Origin: Acidimicrobiia bacterium UBA5794
Lineage (GTDB): Bacteria; Actinomycetota; Acidimicrobiia; Spongiisociales; UBA5794
Direction of reading: 5' to 3'
Assembly (NCBI GenBank): GCA_002418265.1
Contig: DIDS01000007.1
Span: 15,246-79,245, forward strand
DNA: 64,000 nucleotides
The position numbers and the translations under genes were made by a program. The number at the start of each line of letters is the position of its first letter. The first letter of the stretch is position 1. This document shows positions 8,512-16,606 of the stretch, piece after piece. The notes under the pieces were generated by a model. The model had not been told where the DNA came from, did not search any database, and saw nothing but the letters and a program-made list of their open reading frames with translations.

Positions 8512-8694
8512 CTAAACGGCCGAATCCTCTTGGTCTTCGGAAGCGTCGCCTGCGCCTTCTTCGACACCCTTACGGAACTCCTTGGCCGAAGCACCGATGG
8601 AGCGTGCCAGCTGTGGGAGCTTTGCAGCACCGAAGAGCAGCAGCACCACGACAAGGATCACGATGAGCTCTGGGCCCCCGATGTTTTTGAACAT
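8512..8694 (-). CDS. tatA: Sec-independent translocase component TatA/TatB
   Basis: 60 residues. A short hydrophobic N-terminal helix (IGGPELIVILVVVLLLFGAAKLP) is followed by an amphipathic helix (LARSIGASAKEFRKG) and an acidic tail, the standard TatA shape. The FG(A)xKLP hinge is present. It forms or helps the pore that exports folded, twin-arginine proteins. AAGGAG lies just before the ATG. It is 59 bp upstream of the ECF sigma gene on the same strand and probably shares a transcript. Confidence 0.88.
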   Translation of the reverse strand: MFKNIGGPELIVILVVVLLLFGAAKLPQLARSIGASAKEFRKGVEEGAGDASEDQEDSAV

Positions 8695-8778
8695 GCTGGC
8701 TCCTTTCGAGCCTGAGTGTAGCCGGGGAAAACCGTAGTCAGGTGCTGAGCAATCGCGCTGTGGGATCGGGAGAACCGA

Positions 8779-9708
8779 TCATTTCATTCCAAAGGAATCC
8801 ACAAACGCCTGGAGCCGCTCCCGAGTGACGAATACCAGTCGTTTGTCACGACGTTCGCGCTCGTACATCGAATAGGGGCCGAACTTGTCCGAAACAAGCA
8901 TGACCCGTTGTGCATCTGTCTGCCCTGCCAGTACCGCAACCTCTCCAAACACCTTCTCGTCGATCTCTGGGTAATCGCCCTCCTTGTGCGGAAAGACCAC
9001 CACCGTTACCCGCTCCCCGGGCTTCGTTGCCATGTGGACCGAAGCACCGGGAGCTGTTGCCATCACACGATCTGAGTCAGAAACCGTGTAGCCACCAGCA
9101 CGCAGCAATCCGTCCGTCAACTCGGCAAGGGACATCGTCGATGTGTCCACGCCCACCATACGAAGTCGAGCCTCGGTCGGTCCGCTCAACCTTACAAAGG
9201 ATGCGACTGGTTGAAGGGTCTCACCCTCCGACGGCTTTGACGAAACGGAGGAGTCCGCAACAACCTCGTTGAGGGCCGCAATAAGACTCCCACCGATCTG
9301 CACCCTGTCGACTGGCGCCGGTAGGACTCCAGGCGATGGCAATTCAACGACCGCGATCACCTCTGGCTGATCACCACGCAACGCCGACACTTCGATCCGG
9401 TGCACCCCGCCGAGGGGCAGACCTTCGGCAGATTTGGATCGAACATACTCCACGGCTGCCAACGACAACAGATCGATGAGGTGTTGTCCAGCTTCAGACT
9501 CTCCGAGGGGAACATTGAAGATGGCCGACGCGGTCTCACCACTGACGTGGAACCGGGAAACCGAGGGACCGATCGTCGTCGATCCGACCGTTGGGTCCGA
9601 CTCTGGATCACGAGCTTCGCGGCCTGCATCGGAAGATTGGATGATCTTGTAGCCGATCCCGATGAAAGCAAGGAGGACAAGGATGACGACGATAATGACG
9701 ATGACCAA
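8779..9708 (-). CDS. Uncharacterised membrane-anchored protein
   Basis: 309 residues from TTG 9708. I chose this start because AAAGGAG lies six bases before it and the long hydrophobic anchor (VIVIIVVILVLLAFIGIG) starts right there. An open stretch runs further upstream, but its composition does not look coding. After the anchor comes an Asp/Pro/Ser-rich linker and a mixed alpha-beta region with no motif I recognise. The C-terminal part (EVAVLAGQTDAQRVMLVSDKF...LVFVTRERLQAFV) has alternating strand and helix patterns. No enzyme signature is visible. It lies between whiB and tatA on the same strand. Function unknown. Confidence 0.7.
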   Translation of the reverse strand: MVIVIIVVILVLLAFIGIGYKIIQSSDAGREARDPESDPTVGSTTIGPSVSRFHVSGETASAIFNVPLGESEAGQHLIDLLSLAAVEYVRSKSAEGLPLGGVHRIEVSALRGDQPEVIAVVELPSPGVLPAPVDRVQIGGSLIAALNEVVADSSVSSKPSEGETLQPVASFVRLSGPTEARLRMVGVDTSTMSLAELTDGLLRAGGYTVSDSDRVMATAPGASVHMATKPGERVTVVVFPHKEGDYPEIDEKVFGEVAVLAGQTDAQRVMLVSDKFGPYSMYERERRDKRLVFVTRERLQAFVDSFGMK

Positions 9709-9782
9709 CGACAGCTCCTTTAGTGACGTATCGCAATAGTACCGGGCACAGGTCCCGTGGCATCTGAGCCGCGGTCCTCTGG

Positions 9783-10025
9783 TCAGCCCGCCTGTCTGCG
9801 ACGAACAGCGATCTGACGCTCGCGGCGGATCTTTCGCCTTTCGCGTTCTGACATCGCCCCCCATATCCCGAACTTCTCGGATGAGACAATCGCAAACTCA
9901 AGACATTGGGCCTGCACCGAACACTCCCGGCAGATCCCCTTGGCGGTACGAGTTGATGCGCCGCGCTCAGGGAAAAACAGATCGGGATCGGCGCCACGGC
10001 AGTTTGCAAAGTCCTGCCACGACAT
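9783..10025 (-). CDS. WhiB-family Fe-S transcription regulator
   Basis: 80 residues from ATG 10025, chosen because GAGGG lies 7 bases upstream; an ATG at 10082 would add 19 residues but has no ribosome site. The four cluster cysteines are C9, C32, C35 and C41. The turn GIWGA follows at 53-57, and the C-terminus is a basic Arg/Lys tail (ERERRKIRRER). WhiB-like proteins bind a [4Fe-4S] cluster, act with the primary sigma factor and are restricted almost entirely to Actinomycetota and their phages, so this is good taxonomic evidence. It is divergent from the succinate dehydrogenase operon. Confidence 0.93.
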   Translation of the reverse strand: MSWQDFANCRGADPDLFFPERGASTRTAKGICRECSVQAQCLEFAIVSSEKFGIWGAMSERERRKIRRERQIAVRRRQAG

Positions 10026-10085
10026 GTCCAATCCCTCTGTTTTCAACGCCTCGATAAGGTCAGCGAACACGAGGACTCCCATGTC

Positions 10086-10097
10086 TTGTAATTACAA
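10086..10097. promoter_or_regulatory. 12-bp perfect palindrome upstream of whiB
   Basis: TTGTAATTACAA is a perfect palindrome in an AT-rich stretch within the whiB/sdhC divergent region. It could be an operator for the whiB promoter. On the other strand, GATAAT at 10165-10170 is a plausible -10 for sdhC. Both are inferences from sequence only. Confidence 0.35.
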
Positions 10098-10211
10098 TAC
10101 TGTGATTCAAACAACCCCACGCGCGTATGTCAACTCGGATTCTGATTTCAGATCCCGCTACCGCGATAATGTGGGGGCGTCAGGCTCTGCAGACGACGAG
10201 GGATTCGAGCA

Positions 10212-10952
10212 GTGACAGCCACCAAACGATCGCCGGTTCAGACACGGAGCGGTTGGCGCGAATGGTTGGGAGGCTTCTTCACCTCCTCGGTCGGACTCAA
10301 GTGGATCATGGCGATCACCGGAATTGGTCTGCTCGGATACATCGCCGCCCACCTCTTTGGGAATCTCAAGATCTTCACGGGGACGGACGCGGCCGGCAAC
10401 TACTACATCGACCTGTATTCGGAGGCCCTCTGGCACCTGGGAGGCCACCTCTTCCCGGAGGGTTTCCTCCTCACGGTGTTGCGTGTCGGACTCGCAGCCG
10501 CGTTCATCCTCCACATTTGGGCCGCGGCGGTTCTCACCAAGCGGAATCGGGTTGCAAGGGGGTCCACCCGGTATCGGGCGTCCCGCAACTGGGCGGCGTC
10601 AAACTATGCAAGCAGAACGATGCGCTTCGGGGGTGTCATCATCTTGCTGTTTCTTCTCTACCACCTTGCCGATCTGACTTTTGGTTGGGCGAACCCCGAG
10701 TTCCACCACGGCGACGTATTCGACAACATGATCGCAAGCCTCTCACGGTGGCCGGTCGCTGTGCTCTACATGGTCGCAAACGTTGCGCTTGCATTTCACA
10801 TCTATCACGGAACGTGGAGCCTGTTCCGGAGCCTCGGAACGGCAAATCCGCGGTACGACCCATTCAGTCGCGGTTTTGCGACCGTGTTTGCCGCAGCAAT
10901 CCTCGTCGGCAATCTCTCGATCCCGATCGCCATCCTGGCTGGCTGGGTCTGA
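10212..10952 (+). CDS. sdhC: Succinate dehydrogenase cytochrome b subunit
   Basis: 246 residues, GTG start. It has five hydrophobic segments and conserved histidines in the membrane part (GYIAAHLFGN near 36, LFLLYHLADL near 152, LAFHIYHGTW near 197), as in the single-subunit b-type membrane anchor of the Bacteroidetes/actinobacterial enzyme. It anchors SdhAB to the membrane, carries heme b and passes electrons to quinone. No separate sdhD is present, which fits this type. It is the first gene of sdhCAB, with sdhA 14 bp downstream. Confidence 0.92.
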   Translation: MTATKRSPVQTRSGWREWLGGFFTSSVGLKWIMAITGIGLLGYIAAHLFGNLKIFTGTDAAGNYYIDLYSEALWHLGGHLFPEGFLLTVLRVGLAAAFILHIWAAAVLTKRNRVARGSTRYRASRNWAASNYASRTMRFGGVIILLFLLYHLADLTFGWANPEFHHGDVFDNMIASLSRWPVAVLYMVANVALAFHIYHGTWSLFRSLGTANPRYDPFSRGFATVFAAAILVGNLSIPIAILAGWV

Positions 10953-10966
10953 TCGGAAGGATGAAC

Positions 10967-12904
10967 ATGGACAACGAACAAGGCACATCAGTGCTGACCT
11001 CGGGAGAACCGACAGGACCAATCGAGAATCGCTGGGACAACCATCGCTTCGCCACGAAACTCGTCAATCCTGCAAACAAGCGCAAATACGAGATCATCGT
11101 CGTCGGTACGGGCCTTGCAGGAGCATCAGCAGCAGCGACGCTCGGTGAACTTGGCTACAACGTCAAGGCCTTCAGCTATCACGATTCCGCCAGGCGTGCC
11201 CACTCGATCGCTGCACAGGGTGGGATCAACGCGGCAAAGAATTATCCAAACGATGGCGATTCGATCCATCGCCTCTTCTATGACACCATCAAGGGTGGCG
11301 ACTACCGCTCACGCGAATCCAACGTGTATCGCCTGGCGCAGGTGTCAAACGAGATCATCGATCAGACCACGGCACAAGGTGTGCCGTTCGCTCGTGAATA
11401 CGGGGGACTCCTTGACAACCGATCCTTCGGTGGGGCCCAGGTATCGCGTACGTTCTATGCCCGTGGGCAGACGGGCCAGCAACTCCTCCTCGGTGCCTAC
11501 CAGGCACTCGCTCGTCAGATCAGTGCCGGTACGGTCGAATTCCACAATCGTTCGGAAATGCTTGAGGTCGTTGTGAAAGATGGTCGGGCGGTGGGCATCG
11601 TCGTTCGCGACCTGACAACCGGCGAGATCACGTCACACAGCGCCCACGCTGTTGTTCTCGCAACCGGTGGATATTCAAACGTGTTCTTCCTTTCCACCAA
11701 CGCGATGGCCTGTAACGCAACAGCCATCTGGAGGGCTCATCGCAAGGGTGCCTACTTTGCAAACCCTTGCTACACCCAGATTCATCCGACATGTATCCCG
11801 GTATCAGACGAATTCCAATCCAAGTTGACGTTGATGTCTGAGTCGTTGCGCAACGATGGACGCATCTGGGTGCCCCTTGATCCGGACGATTCACGTCCGC
11901 CAAACGACATCCCTGAGGACGAGCGCGATTTCTACCTTGAGCGTCAATACCCAGCATTTGGAAACCTCGTACCTCGAGACGTGGCTTCACGCGCCGCGAT
12001 GCGGATGATCGATCAAAACCGTGGAGTCGGACCTCTCAAGAACGGCGTTTACCTTGACTTCCATTCAGCGATCGAGCGACTCGGAAAGCACACGATTGAG
12101 GAGCGGTATTCGAACCTGTTCGAGATGTATGAACGCATCACTGACGAGAATCCGTATGAGGTTCCCATGCGGATCTATCCCGCGCCCCACTACACAATGG
12201 GTGGGTTGTGGGTCGACTACAACCTCATGACGTCGGTACCGGGCCTGTACGCCATTGGGGAAGCAAACTTTTCGGACCACGGTGCCAACCGTCTCGGTGC
12301 CTCAGCCCTCATGCAGGGGCTCGCAGACGGCTATTTCGTTCTGCCGTACACGATCGGGCAATATCTCTCCGACTACCTCAATACGGATCCCGTCCCGATT
12401 GAAGATGAGGCGTTCACCGACGCAGAGGATGTCGTACGGGAACGCAACGAGCGTTTTCTTTCCATCGGCGGAACACGTTCGGTCGACCATTTCCATCGTG
12501 AGCTCGGCAAGGTGATGATCGAGCATTGTGGGCTCGCACGGTCCCGCGAGGGTCTCGAGAAGGCAATTACCGAGATCCAGACGATTCGAAACGAGTTCTG
12601 GTCAGATCTCAAGGTGCTTGGGACGTCGGACAACCTCAACCAGTCGCTGGAACGAGCGGGGCGTGTCGCTGACTTCCTTGAGCTCGCCGAGCTGATGTGT
12701 CGGGATGCTCTCGATCGCGAGGAGTCATGCGGTGGGCACTTCAGGGTTGAGCATCAAACGGAAGATGGTGAGGCTCTTCGAGACGATGAGAACTTCGCGT
12801 TCGTGTCTGCGTGGGAGTGGACCGGTGTTGGTTCACCTCCGGTACGGCACACGGAACCGCTCAAGTTTGAATATGTGGCGCTGTCGCAGAGGAGCTACAA
12901 GTGA
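10967..12904 (+). CDS. sdhA: Succinate dehydrogenase flavoprotein subunit
   Basis: 645 residues from ATG 10967, which has GGAAGG six bases upstream; ATG 10961 is a possible alternative. The FAD-binding GTGLAGASAA motif is near residue 39, HSIAAQGGIN carries the histidine that links FAD covalently, and the active-site region HPTCIP and the GANRLGASAL segment are present. It oxidises succinate to fumarate in the TCA cycle. Its stop overlaps the sdhB start. A much longer open frame begins at 10127, but that part is out of frame with and overlaps sdhC and is not coding. Confidence 0.95.
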   Translation: MDNEQGTSVLTSGEPTGPIENRWDNHRFATKLVNPANKRKYEIIVVGTGLAGASAAATLGELGYNVKAFSYHDSARRAHSIAAQGGINAAKNYPNDGDSIHRLFYDTIKGGDYRSRESNVYRLAQVSNEIIDQTTAQGVPFAREYGGLLDNRSFGGAQVSRTFYARGQTGQQLLLGAYQALARQISAGTVEFHNRSEMLEVVVKDGRAVGIVVRDLTTGEITSHSAHAVVLATGGYSNVFFLSTNAMACNATAIWRAHRKGAYFANPCYTQIHPTCIPVSDEFQSKLTLMSESLRNDGRIWVPLDPDDSRPPNDIPEDERDFYLERQYPAFGNLVPRDVASRAAMRMIDQNRGVGPLKNGVYLDFHSAIERLGKHTIEERYSNLFEMYERITDENPYEVPMRIYPAPHYTMGGLWVDYNLMTSVPGLYAIGEANFSDHGANRLGASALMQGLADGYFVLPYTIGQYLSDYLNTDPVPIEDEAFTDAEDVVRERNERFLSIGGTRSVDHFHRELGKVMIEHCGLARSREGLEKAITEIQTIRNEFWSDLKVLGTSDNLNQSLERAGRVADFLELAELMCRDALDREESCGGHFRVEHQTEDGEALRDDENFAFVSAWEWTGVGSPPVRHTEPLKFEYVALSQRSYK

Positions 12905-13662
12905 TGGATCTCGCACTCAAGATTTGGCGACAGGCGGGACCCGATACCCCCGGAGAGTTCGCAACCTACATCGTACGTGAGGTCAGTGAGGAGGCCTCAT
13001 TTCTCGAAATGCTCGACCAGCTCAACGAGGACCTGAACAACCAGGGTGAGGAGCCGATCGCCTTTGACCACGACTGCCGAGAGGGCATCTGCGGCATGTG
13101 TGGCGTGATGATCAACGGCGACCCCCATGGGCCGCAATCAGGAACCGCGACCTGCCAGCTCCACATGCGCAAGTTCAAGAACGGGGACACGATCACCGTC
13201 GAACCGTGGCGAGCATCAGCGTTCCCGGTCATCAAGGATCTTGTGGTCGATCGCTCCCCGTTCGACCGCATCATTGAAGCTGGTGGCTTCATCTCGATCA
13301 ACACAGGCGCTGCCCCCGACGCAAACATCATCTCGGTGCCGAAGGAGGCCGCAGATTCAGCAATGAACGCAGCCGCATGTATCGGATGTGGCGCCTGCGT
13401 TGCTGCATGCCCAAACAGTGCCGCAAACCTGTTCACAGCGGCAAAGATGCAACATCTCAACCTCCTCCCCCAAGGCCAACCCGAACGCTGGACTCGAGCA
13501 GTTGCGATGGTCGAAACAATGGAGGAGTATTTCGGTTCATGTACCAACCACGGCGAGTGCGAGGCTGCATGTCCCAAGAACATCAGCATCGACTTCATTG
13601 CCTGGATGAACCGCGACTACGTCAAGGCACAGTTCAAGAATGTGGCAAAGGCGAGCCAGTAG
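12904..13662 (+). CDS. sdhB: Succinate dehydrogenase iron-sulfur subunit
   Basis: 252 residues. [2Fe-2S] ligands are C58, C63, C66 and C84. The bacterial-ferredoxin-like domain holds C159, C162, C165 and C169, then C213, C219 and C223, giving the expected [4Fe-4S] and 3Fe clusters. It carries electrons from SdhA to the cytochrome subunit. The start ATG overlaps the sdhA stop (TGATG), so the two are coupled. A heptamer repeat block begins at the base after its stop codon. Confidence 0.95.
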   Translation: MDLALKIWRQAGPDTPGEFATYIVREVSEEASFLEMLDQLNEDLNNQGEEPIAFDHDCREGICGMCGVMINGDPHGPQSGTATCQLHMRKFKNGDTITVEPWRASAFPVIKDLVVDRSPFDRIIEAGGFISINTGAAPDANIISVPKEAADSAMNAAACIGCGACVAACPNSAANLFTAAKMQHLNLLPQGQPERWTRAVAMVETMEEYFGSCTNHGECEAACPKNISIDFIAWMNRDYVKAQFKNVAKASQ

Positions 13663-13782
13663 CTCGCTGCGCTCGCGGCTTACAGCTCACAGCTCACAGC
13701 TCACAGCTTTCCGAACACCGAGTTCGATGTCGTTCATCGGTTGTCGGTCATCGGTCATCGGTCATCGGATTTCGGGTCTCGG
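13663..13782. repeat. Compound heptamer repeat block
   Basis: It starts directly after the sdhB stop with GCTCGCTGCGCTCGC, then (TCACAGC) units at 13680-13707 (four, the first with one change), then TCATCGG-family units at 13734-13782 (seven, four of them perfect). All parts keep a 7-bp period. It ends about 38 bp before the SCP2-domain gene. No coding potential seen. Confidence 0.9.
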
Positions 13783-13819
13783 TAGACTTCTGTGAGGTAA
13801 CCCCCCGAAAGGACACCCA

Positions 13820-14203
13820 GTGGCCACCTTCCTCAGCGACGAACACTTTGCGGCGGCAAAGGCAGCGCTCGCAACCGACCCAGGCTTTCAAAGCGCCATC
13901 GTAGGCGTCGAACTCAGTGCGCAGTTCGACGTTTCCGGCACGCCACAGGGGGATGTCTCGTACTACCTCTCAATCAAGGACGGGGCGGTTGACACGGCCA
14001 TGGGTTCCAACGATGCAGCAGATGTCACCGTTGCCAGCGATTTTGAGACGTCAAAGGCCATCTCGAAAGGCGAACTGAATGTCCAGATGGCATTCATGAC
14101 CGGAAAGATCAAAGTCGGAGGCAACATGGCGAAGATCATGATGCACCAATCGGTCCTCAACGAATACGCCAGAGTGCTCTCGGGCCTGGATGTGGAGTAC
14201 TGA
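13820..14203 (+). CDS. SCP2 sterol/lipid-binding domain protein
   Basis: 127 residues, a single SCP2 domain. GTG start with GAAAGGA ahead. Typical features: a beta-rich N-terminal half, then DAADVTVASDFETSKAISKGELNVQMAFMTGKIKVGGNMAKIM, the conserved region for this fold. SCP2 proteins bind hydrophobic ligands such as acyl-CoA or sterols. Nothing here shows the ligand. It stands alone between two repeat blocks, with no clear operon partner. Confidence 0.82.
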   Translation: MATFLSDEHFAAAKAALATDPGFQSAIVGVELSAQFDVSGTPQGDVSYYLSIKDGAVDTAMGSNDAADVTVASDFETSKAISKGELNVQMAFMTGKIKVGGNMAKIMMHQSVLNEYARVLSGLDVEY

Positions 14204-14205
14204 GG

Positions 14206-14248
14206 CTCGCTTCACTCGCCGCTTAGCTTTCAGCTCACAGCTTTCAGC
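14206..14248. repeat. Heptamer repeat block between convergent genes
   Basis: GCTCGCTTCACTCGC is followed by TTTCAGC, TCACAGC, TTTCAGC in phase (14228-14248). It begins three bases after the SCP2 gene and contains the malic enzyme stop codon (complement of 14244-14246). Confidence 0.85.
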
Positions 14249-15935
14249 CCGAAGGTCGGTGTGGCTCGTTGATGGCGGTGATTTCGGGGTATACCGGCGA
14301 CCAGTGATTGGCTGCAATTCGTCGGTCGATCTCGTCGGTGGATAGCTCCGGGGCAAGCCCGTCTTCGACTGCAGCGCGGGCCACGGCCGCCGCAATTCGG
14401 AGGCTGACCGACGGAACATCGTCAAGGGGCGGCAAGATTCCTTTGTCCGGCGAGATATCACTACCGGCATCGGCGACCGCCAAGGCTGCGGTCACCAACA
14501 TCCGATCGCTCACCTCGGTCGCCCCTACAGCGACCGTGCCCAAACCCAGACCGGGAAACACATAGACATTGTTGGACTGCGATATTCGGTAGGTCACGCC
14601 GGCACGGACCACGTCCTCAAAGGGACTGCCGGTGGCAACGATCGCACGACCGTCGGTCCACGCCAACAGGTCAGCGGGTGTCGCTTCAGATCGGCTCGTC
14701 GGGTTGGACAGCGGCATGATGATCGGTTGGTCGGTTGCGGCCAACATTGAGGTGACGATTGGTGCGGTGAAGGCCCCGGGCTGGCCCGAGACACCGATCA
14801 AGACGGTCGCTCTGCTCTCGGCAACAACAGTGGCCAGATCAGCAGGCCGGTCATCTTCGGCCCAGTCATCAACTGCCCCGAAGGGGTGGGCGAGTTCCAC
14901 TTGGTGGGGTTTGAGATCTCGACGCCGGTCGTGGATGAGACCCTTGCTGTCGAGCAGGAACAGTTGACGGAGCGGTTCGGCGACGCCCTCGGCGACCAGC
15001 GCGTCGCGGATCATCCAGGCGATCCCGGTACCCGCGGATCCCGCACCGGCAATACAGAATCGTTGGTCGGTCAACGAGACGCCGGCGGACCGGACCGCGG
15101 CCCAGATGGCAGCAAGTACGACCGCGGCGGTGCCCTGGATGTCGTCGTTGAAGCTGGGAATCCGATGCCGATAGCTGTTGAGCAGTCTCGTTGCGTTGTG
15201 CTGCGCTACATCCTCCCACTGCAGCAACACGCCCGGGAACCGTTTCTGGAGGTTCGTTACGAACTGTTCCATGAATGAGCTGTAGTCGGCGTCGTCGACT
15301 CTGGGGCTGCGCCAACCCAGATAGCCGCGATCGTCGAGCAGCTCTTCGTTGTTGGTACCCATGTCGAGCATGATCGGAAGGGTTCGGGCCGGATCAATCC
15401 CACCGACAACGCTGTAGAGGCTCAGCTTGCCAATCGATATCGCCATGCCGCCGACACCTTGATCGCCAAGGCCAAGCACCCGCTCACCGTCCGTTGCCAC
15501 AATGACATCCACGTCACCCTCGATCGCGTCCAGCTGAGCGGCCATCTGGTTTCGTTGGGGATAGGACAGAAACAGTCCGCGGGGACGACGATAAATGCGA
15601 CTGAACTGCTGGGTCGCCAGGCCGACCGTCGGGGTGTAGACGATCGGTAGCGTCGCAGCCAGGTTGTCTCCGATGAACCGGTAGAAGAGCACCTCATTGT
15701 GGTCCTGGAGAGCTCGCAGGTAGACGTGGCGCTGCAAATCGTCGTCGAGGCGATCGAACTCGAGTCCGGTGCGCACCAGCTGGTCGTCGAGAGTCTCGAT
15801 CCTGTCCGGCAGCAGCCCACCAATACCGAGATCGCGACGCTCCGTGGCGCTGAACGCGGTTGACTTGTTCAGGCTGGGTTCAGCAAGGAGCGCTCGACCC
15901 CGAAGCGATGTGGCAACGGTTCGGTTTGTGTCCAT
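14244..15935 (-). CDS. maeA: NAD-type malic enzyme (large form)
   Basis: 563 residues, the length of the large SfcA/MaeA form. The N-terminal malic domain has FYRFIGDNL and IVYTPTVGLA near 95-105. The metal and substrate region includes EDVAQHNATRLL near 243 and SFNDDIQGTAAV near 263. The NAD domain has GAGSAGTGIA near 297. It converts malate to pyruvate and CO2 with reduction of NAD (NAD versus NADP not proven from sequence). It lies among other TCA-linked genes. Its stop codon is inside a heptamer repeat, so the last residues (RPSG) may be recent. Confidence 0.92.
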   Translation of the reverse strand: MDTNRTVATSLRGRALLAEPSLNKSTAFSATERRDLGIGGLLPDRIETLDDQLVRTGLEFDRLDDDLQRHVYLRALQDHNEVLFYRFIGDNLAATLPIVYTPTVGLATQQFSRIYRRPRGLFLSYPQRNQMAAQLDAIEGDVDVIVATDGERVLGLGDQGVGGMAISIGKLSLYSVVGGIDPARTLPIMLDMGTNNEELLDDRGYLGWRSPRVDDADYSSFMEQFVTNLQKRFPGVLLQWEDVAQHNATRLLNSYRHRIPSFNDDIQGTAAVVLAAIWAAVRSAGVSLTDQRFCIAGAGSAGTGIAWMIRDALVAEGVAEPLRQLFLLDSKGLIHDRRRDLKPHQVELAHPFGAVDDWAEDDRPADLATVVAESRATVLIGVSGQPGAFTAPIVTSMLAATDQPIIMPLSNPTSRSEATPADLLAWTDGRAIVATGSPFEDVVRAGVTYRISQSNNVYVFPGLGLGTVAVGATEVSDRMLVTAALAVADAGSDISPDKGILPPLDDVPSVSLRIAAAVARAAVEDGLAPELSTDEIDRRIAANHWSPVYPEITAINEPHRPSG

Positions 15936-16056
15936 GTGATGGCTCCCGTGTGTGGCTCTTGACTTGTGGGTTCACGGCAACCGCCGCGTCTCACGCTCGC
16001 GCCGGGGAACACACACATGGCGGATCATACTGTCTGTCGGCTTTCCATCTTCAAGG

Positions 16057-16102
16057 GCTCGCTTCGCTCGCTGCTTACAGCTCACAGCTTTCAGCAGACA
16101 GC
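16057..16102. repeat. Heptamer repeat block downstream of HU
   Basis: GCTCGCTTCGCTCGC then TTACAGC, TCACAGC, TTTCAGC, AGACAGC in phase (16075-16102). It lies between the start of the malic enzyme gene and the terminator of the HU gene. Confidence 0.85.
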
Positions 16103-16110
16103 CCAGAAAT

Positions 16111-16142
16111 GAACAAGGCCGCCCCGTCGGGCGGCCTTGTTC
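16111..16142. terminator. Strong hairpin terminator of the HU gene
   Basis: Perfect 14-bp stem GAACAAGGCCGCCC / GGGCGGCCTTGTTC with a 4-nt loop. On the minus strand it follows the HU stop by 16 bases and is trailed by ATTTCT. The T-run is weak, but stem strength and position fit a terminator. Confidence 0.8.
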
Positions 16143-16158
16143 ACATTGATTGATCCGT

Positions 16159-16437
16159 TCAGCCTGGCTTGACCGCATCCTTGAAGGATTTACCGGCCTT
16201 GAATGCTGGAACCCTGGTTGCGGTTACGTTGATCGGAGCACCCGTTTGTGGGTTTCGAGCAACACGAGCCGCACGGTCACGGGCTTCGAATGTACCGAAG
16301 CCCGTTATCTGTACTTTGCCTGACATCACGACACCGCTGACGATCACATCAAGCGTCTCGTTCACCATCTTCTCGGCCAAAGCCTTCGACTCGCCGGTAT
16401 TGCGAGCCACTGCTTCAATGAGTTCACCCTTGTTCAC
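16159..16437 (-). CDS. hup: HU-family DNA-binding protein
   Basis: 92 residues, a standard HU without the basic C-terminal tail seen in mycobacterial HupB. MNKGELIEAVA start, GFGTFEARDRAARVARNPQTG in the beta arm, FKAGKSFKDAV end. It is a dimeric nucleoid protein that bends DNA. It is monocistronic between its terminator and mdh. Confidence 0.95.
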   Translation of the reverse strand: MNKGELIEAVARNTGESKALAEKMVNETLDVIVSGVVMSGKVQITGFGTFEARDRAARVARNPQTGAPINVTATRVPAFKAGKSFKDAVKPG

Positions 16438-16606
16438 TGAAAAACCTCCTCATGTCCACGACGGTCGTGGAACGAATAACACGGGTGTAACTCTACCCCA
16501 GCACCCGCCACATCAGCAACAATACGGCTTTCTGCCGATTCATGCACGATCTGAGACATCATTTTCGCGCTCCGCGGCACCCCCTGAACGCGCCACCGCA
16601 GGAGCC

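Noticed and set aside
9709..9864. Upstream extension of the anchored hypothetical protein
   Set aside because: The extended part is Arg/Cys-rich shadow sequence, overlaps the end of whiB, and the TTG start at 9708 has an AAAGGAG site right before the anchor helix.
10127..10966. Very long open frame (925 codons) reading into sdhA
   Set aside because: The first 280 codons overlap sdhC in another frame, lack any family similarity and have Arg/Pro-rich shadow composition. The sdhA start is at 10967.
13680..13782. Tandem arrays as a CRISPR array
   Set aside because: The units are 7 bp and contiguous without spacers, and no cas genes are present.
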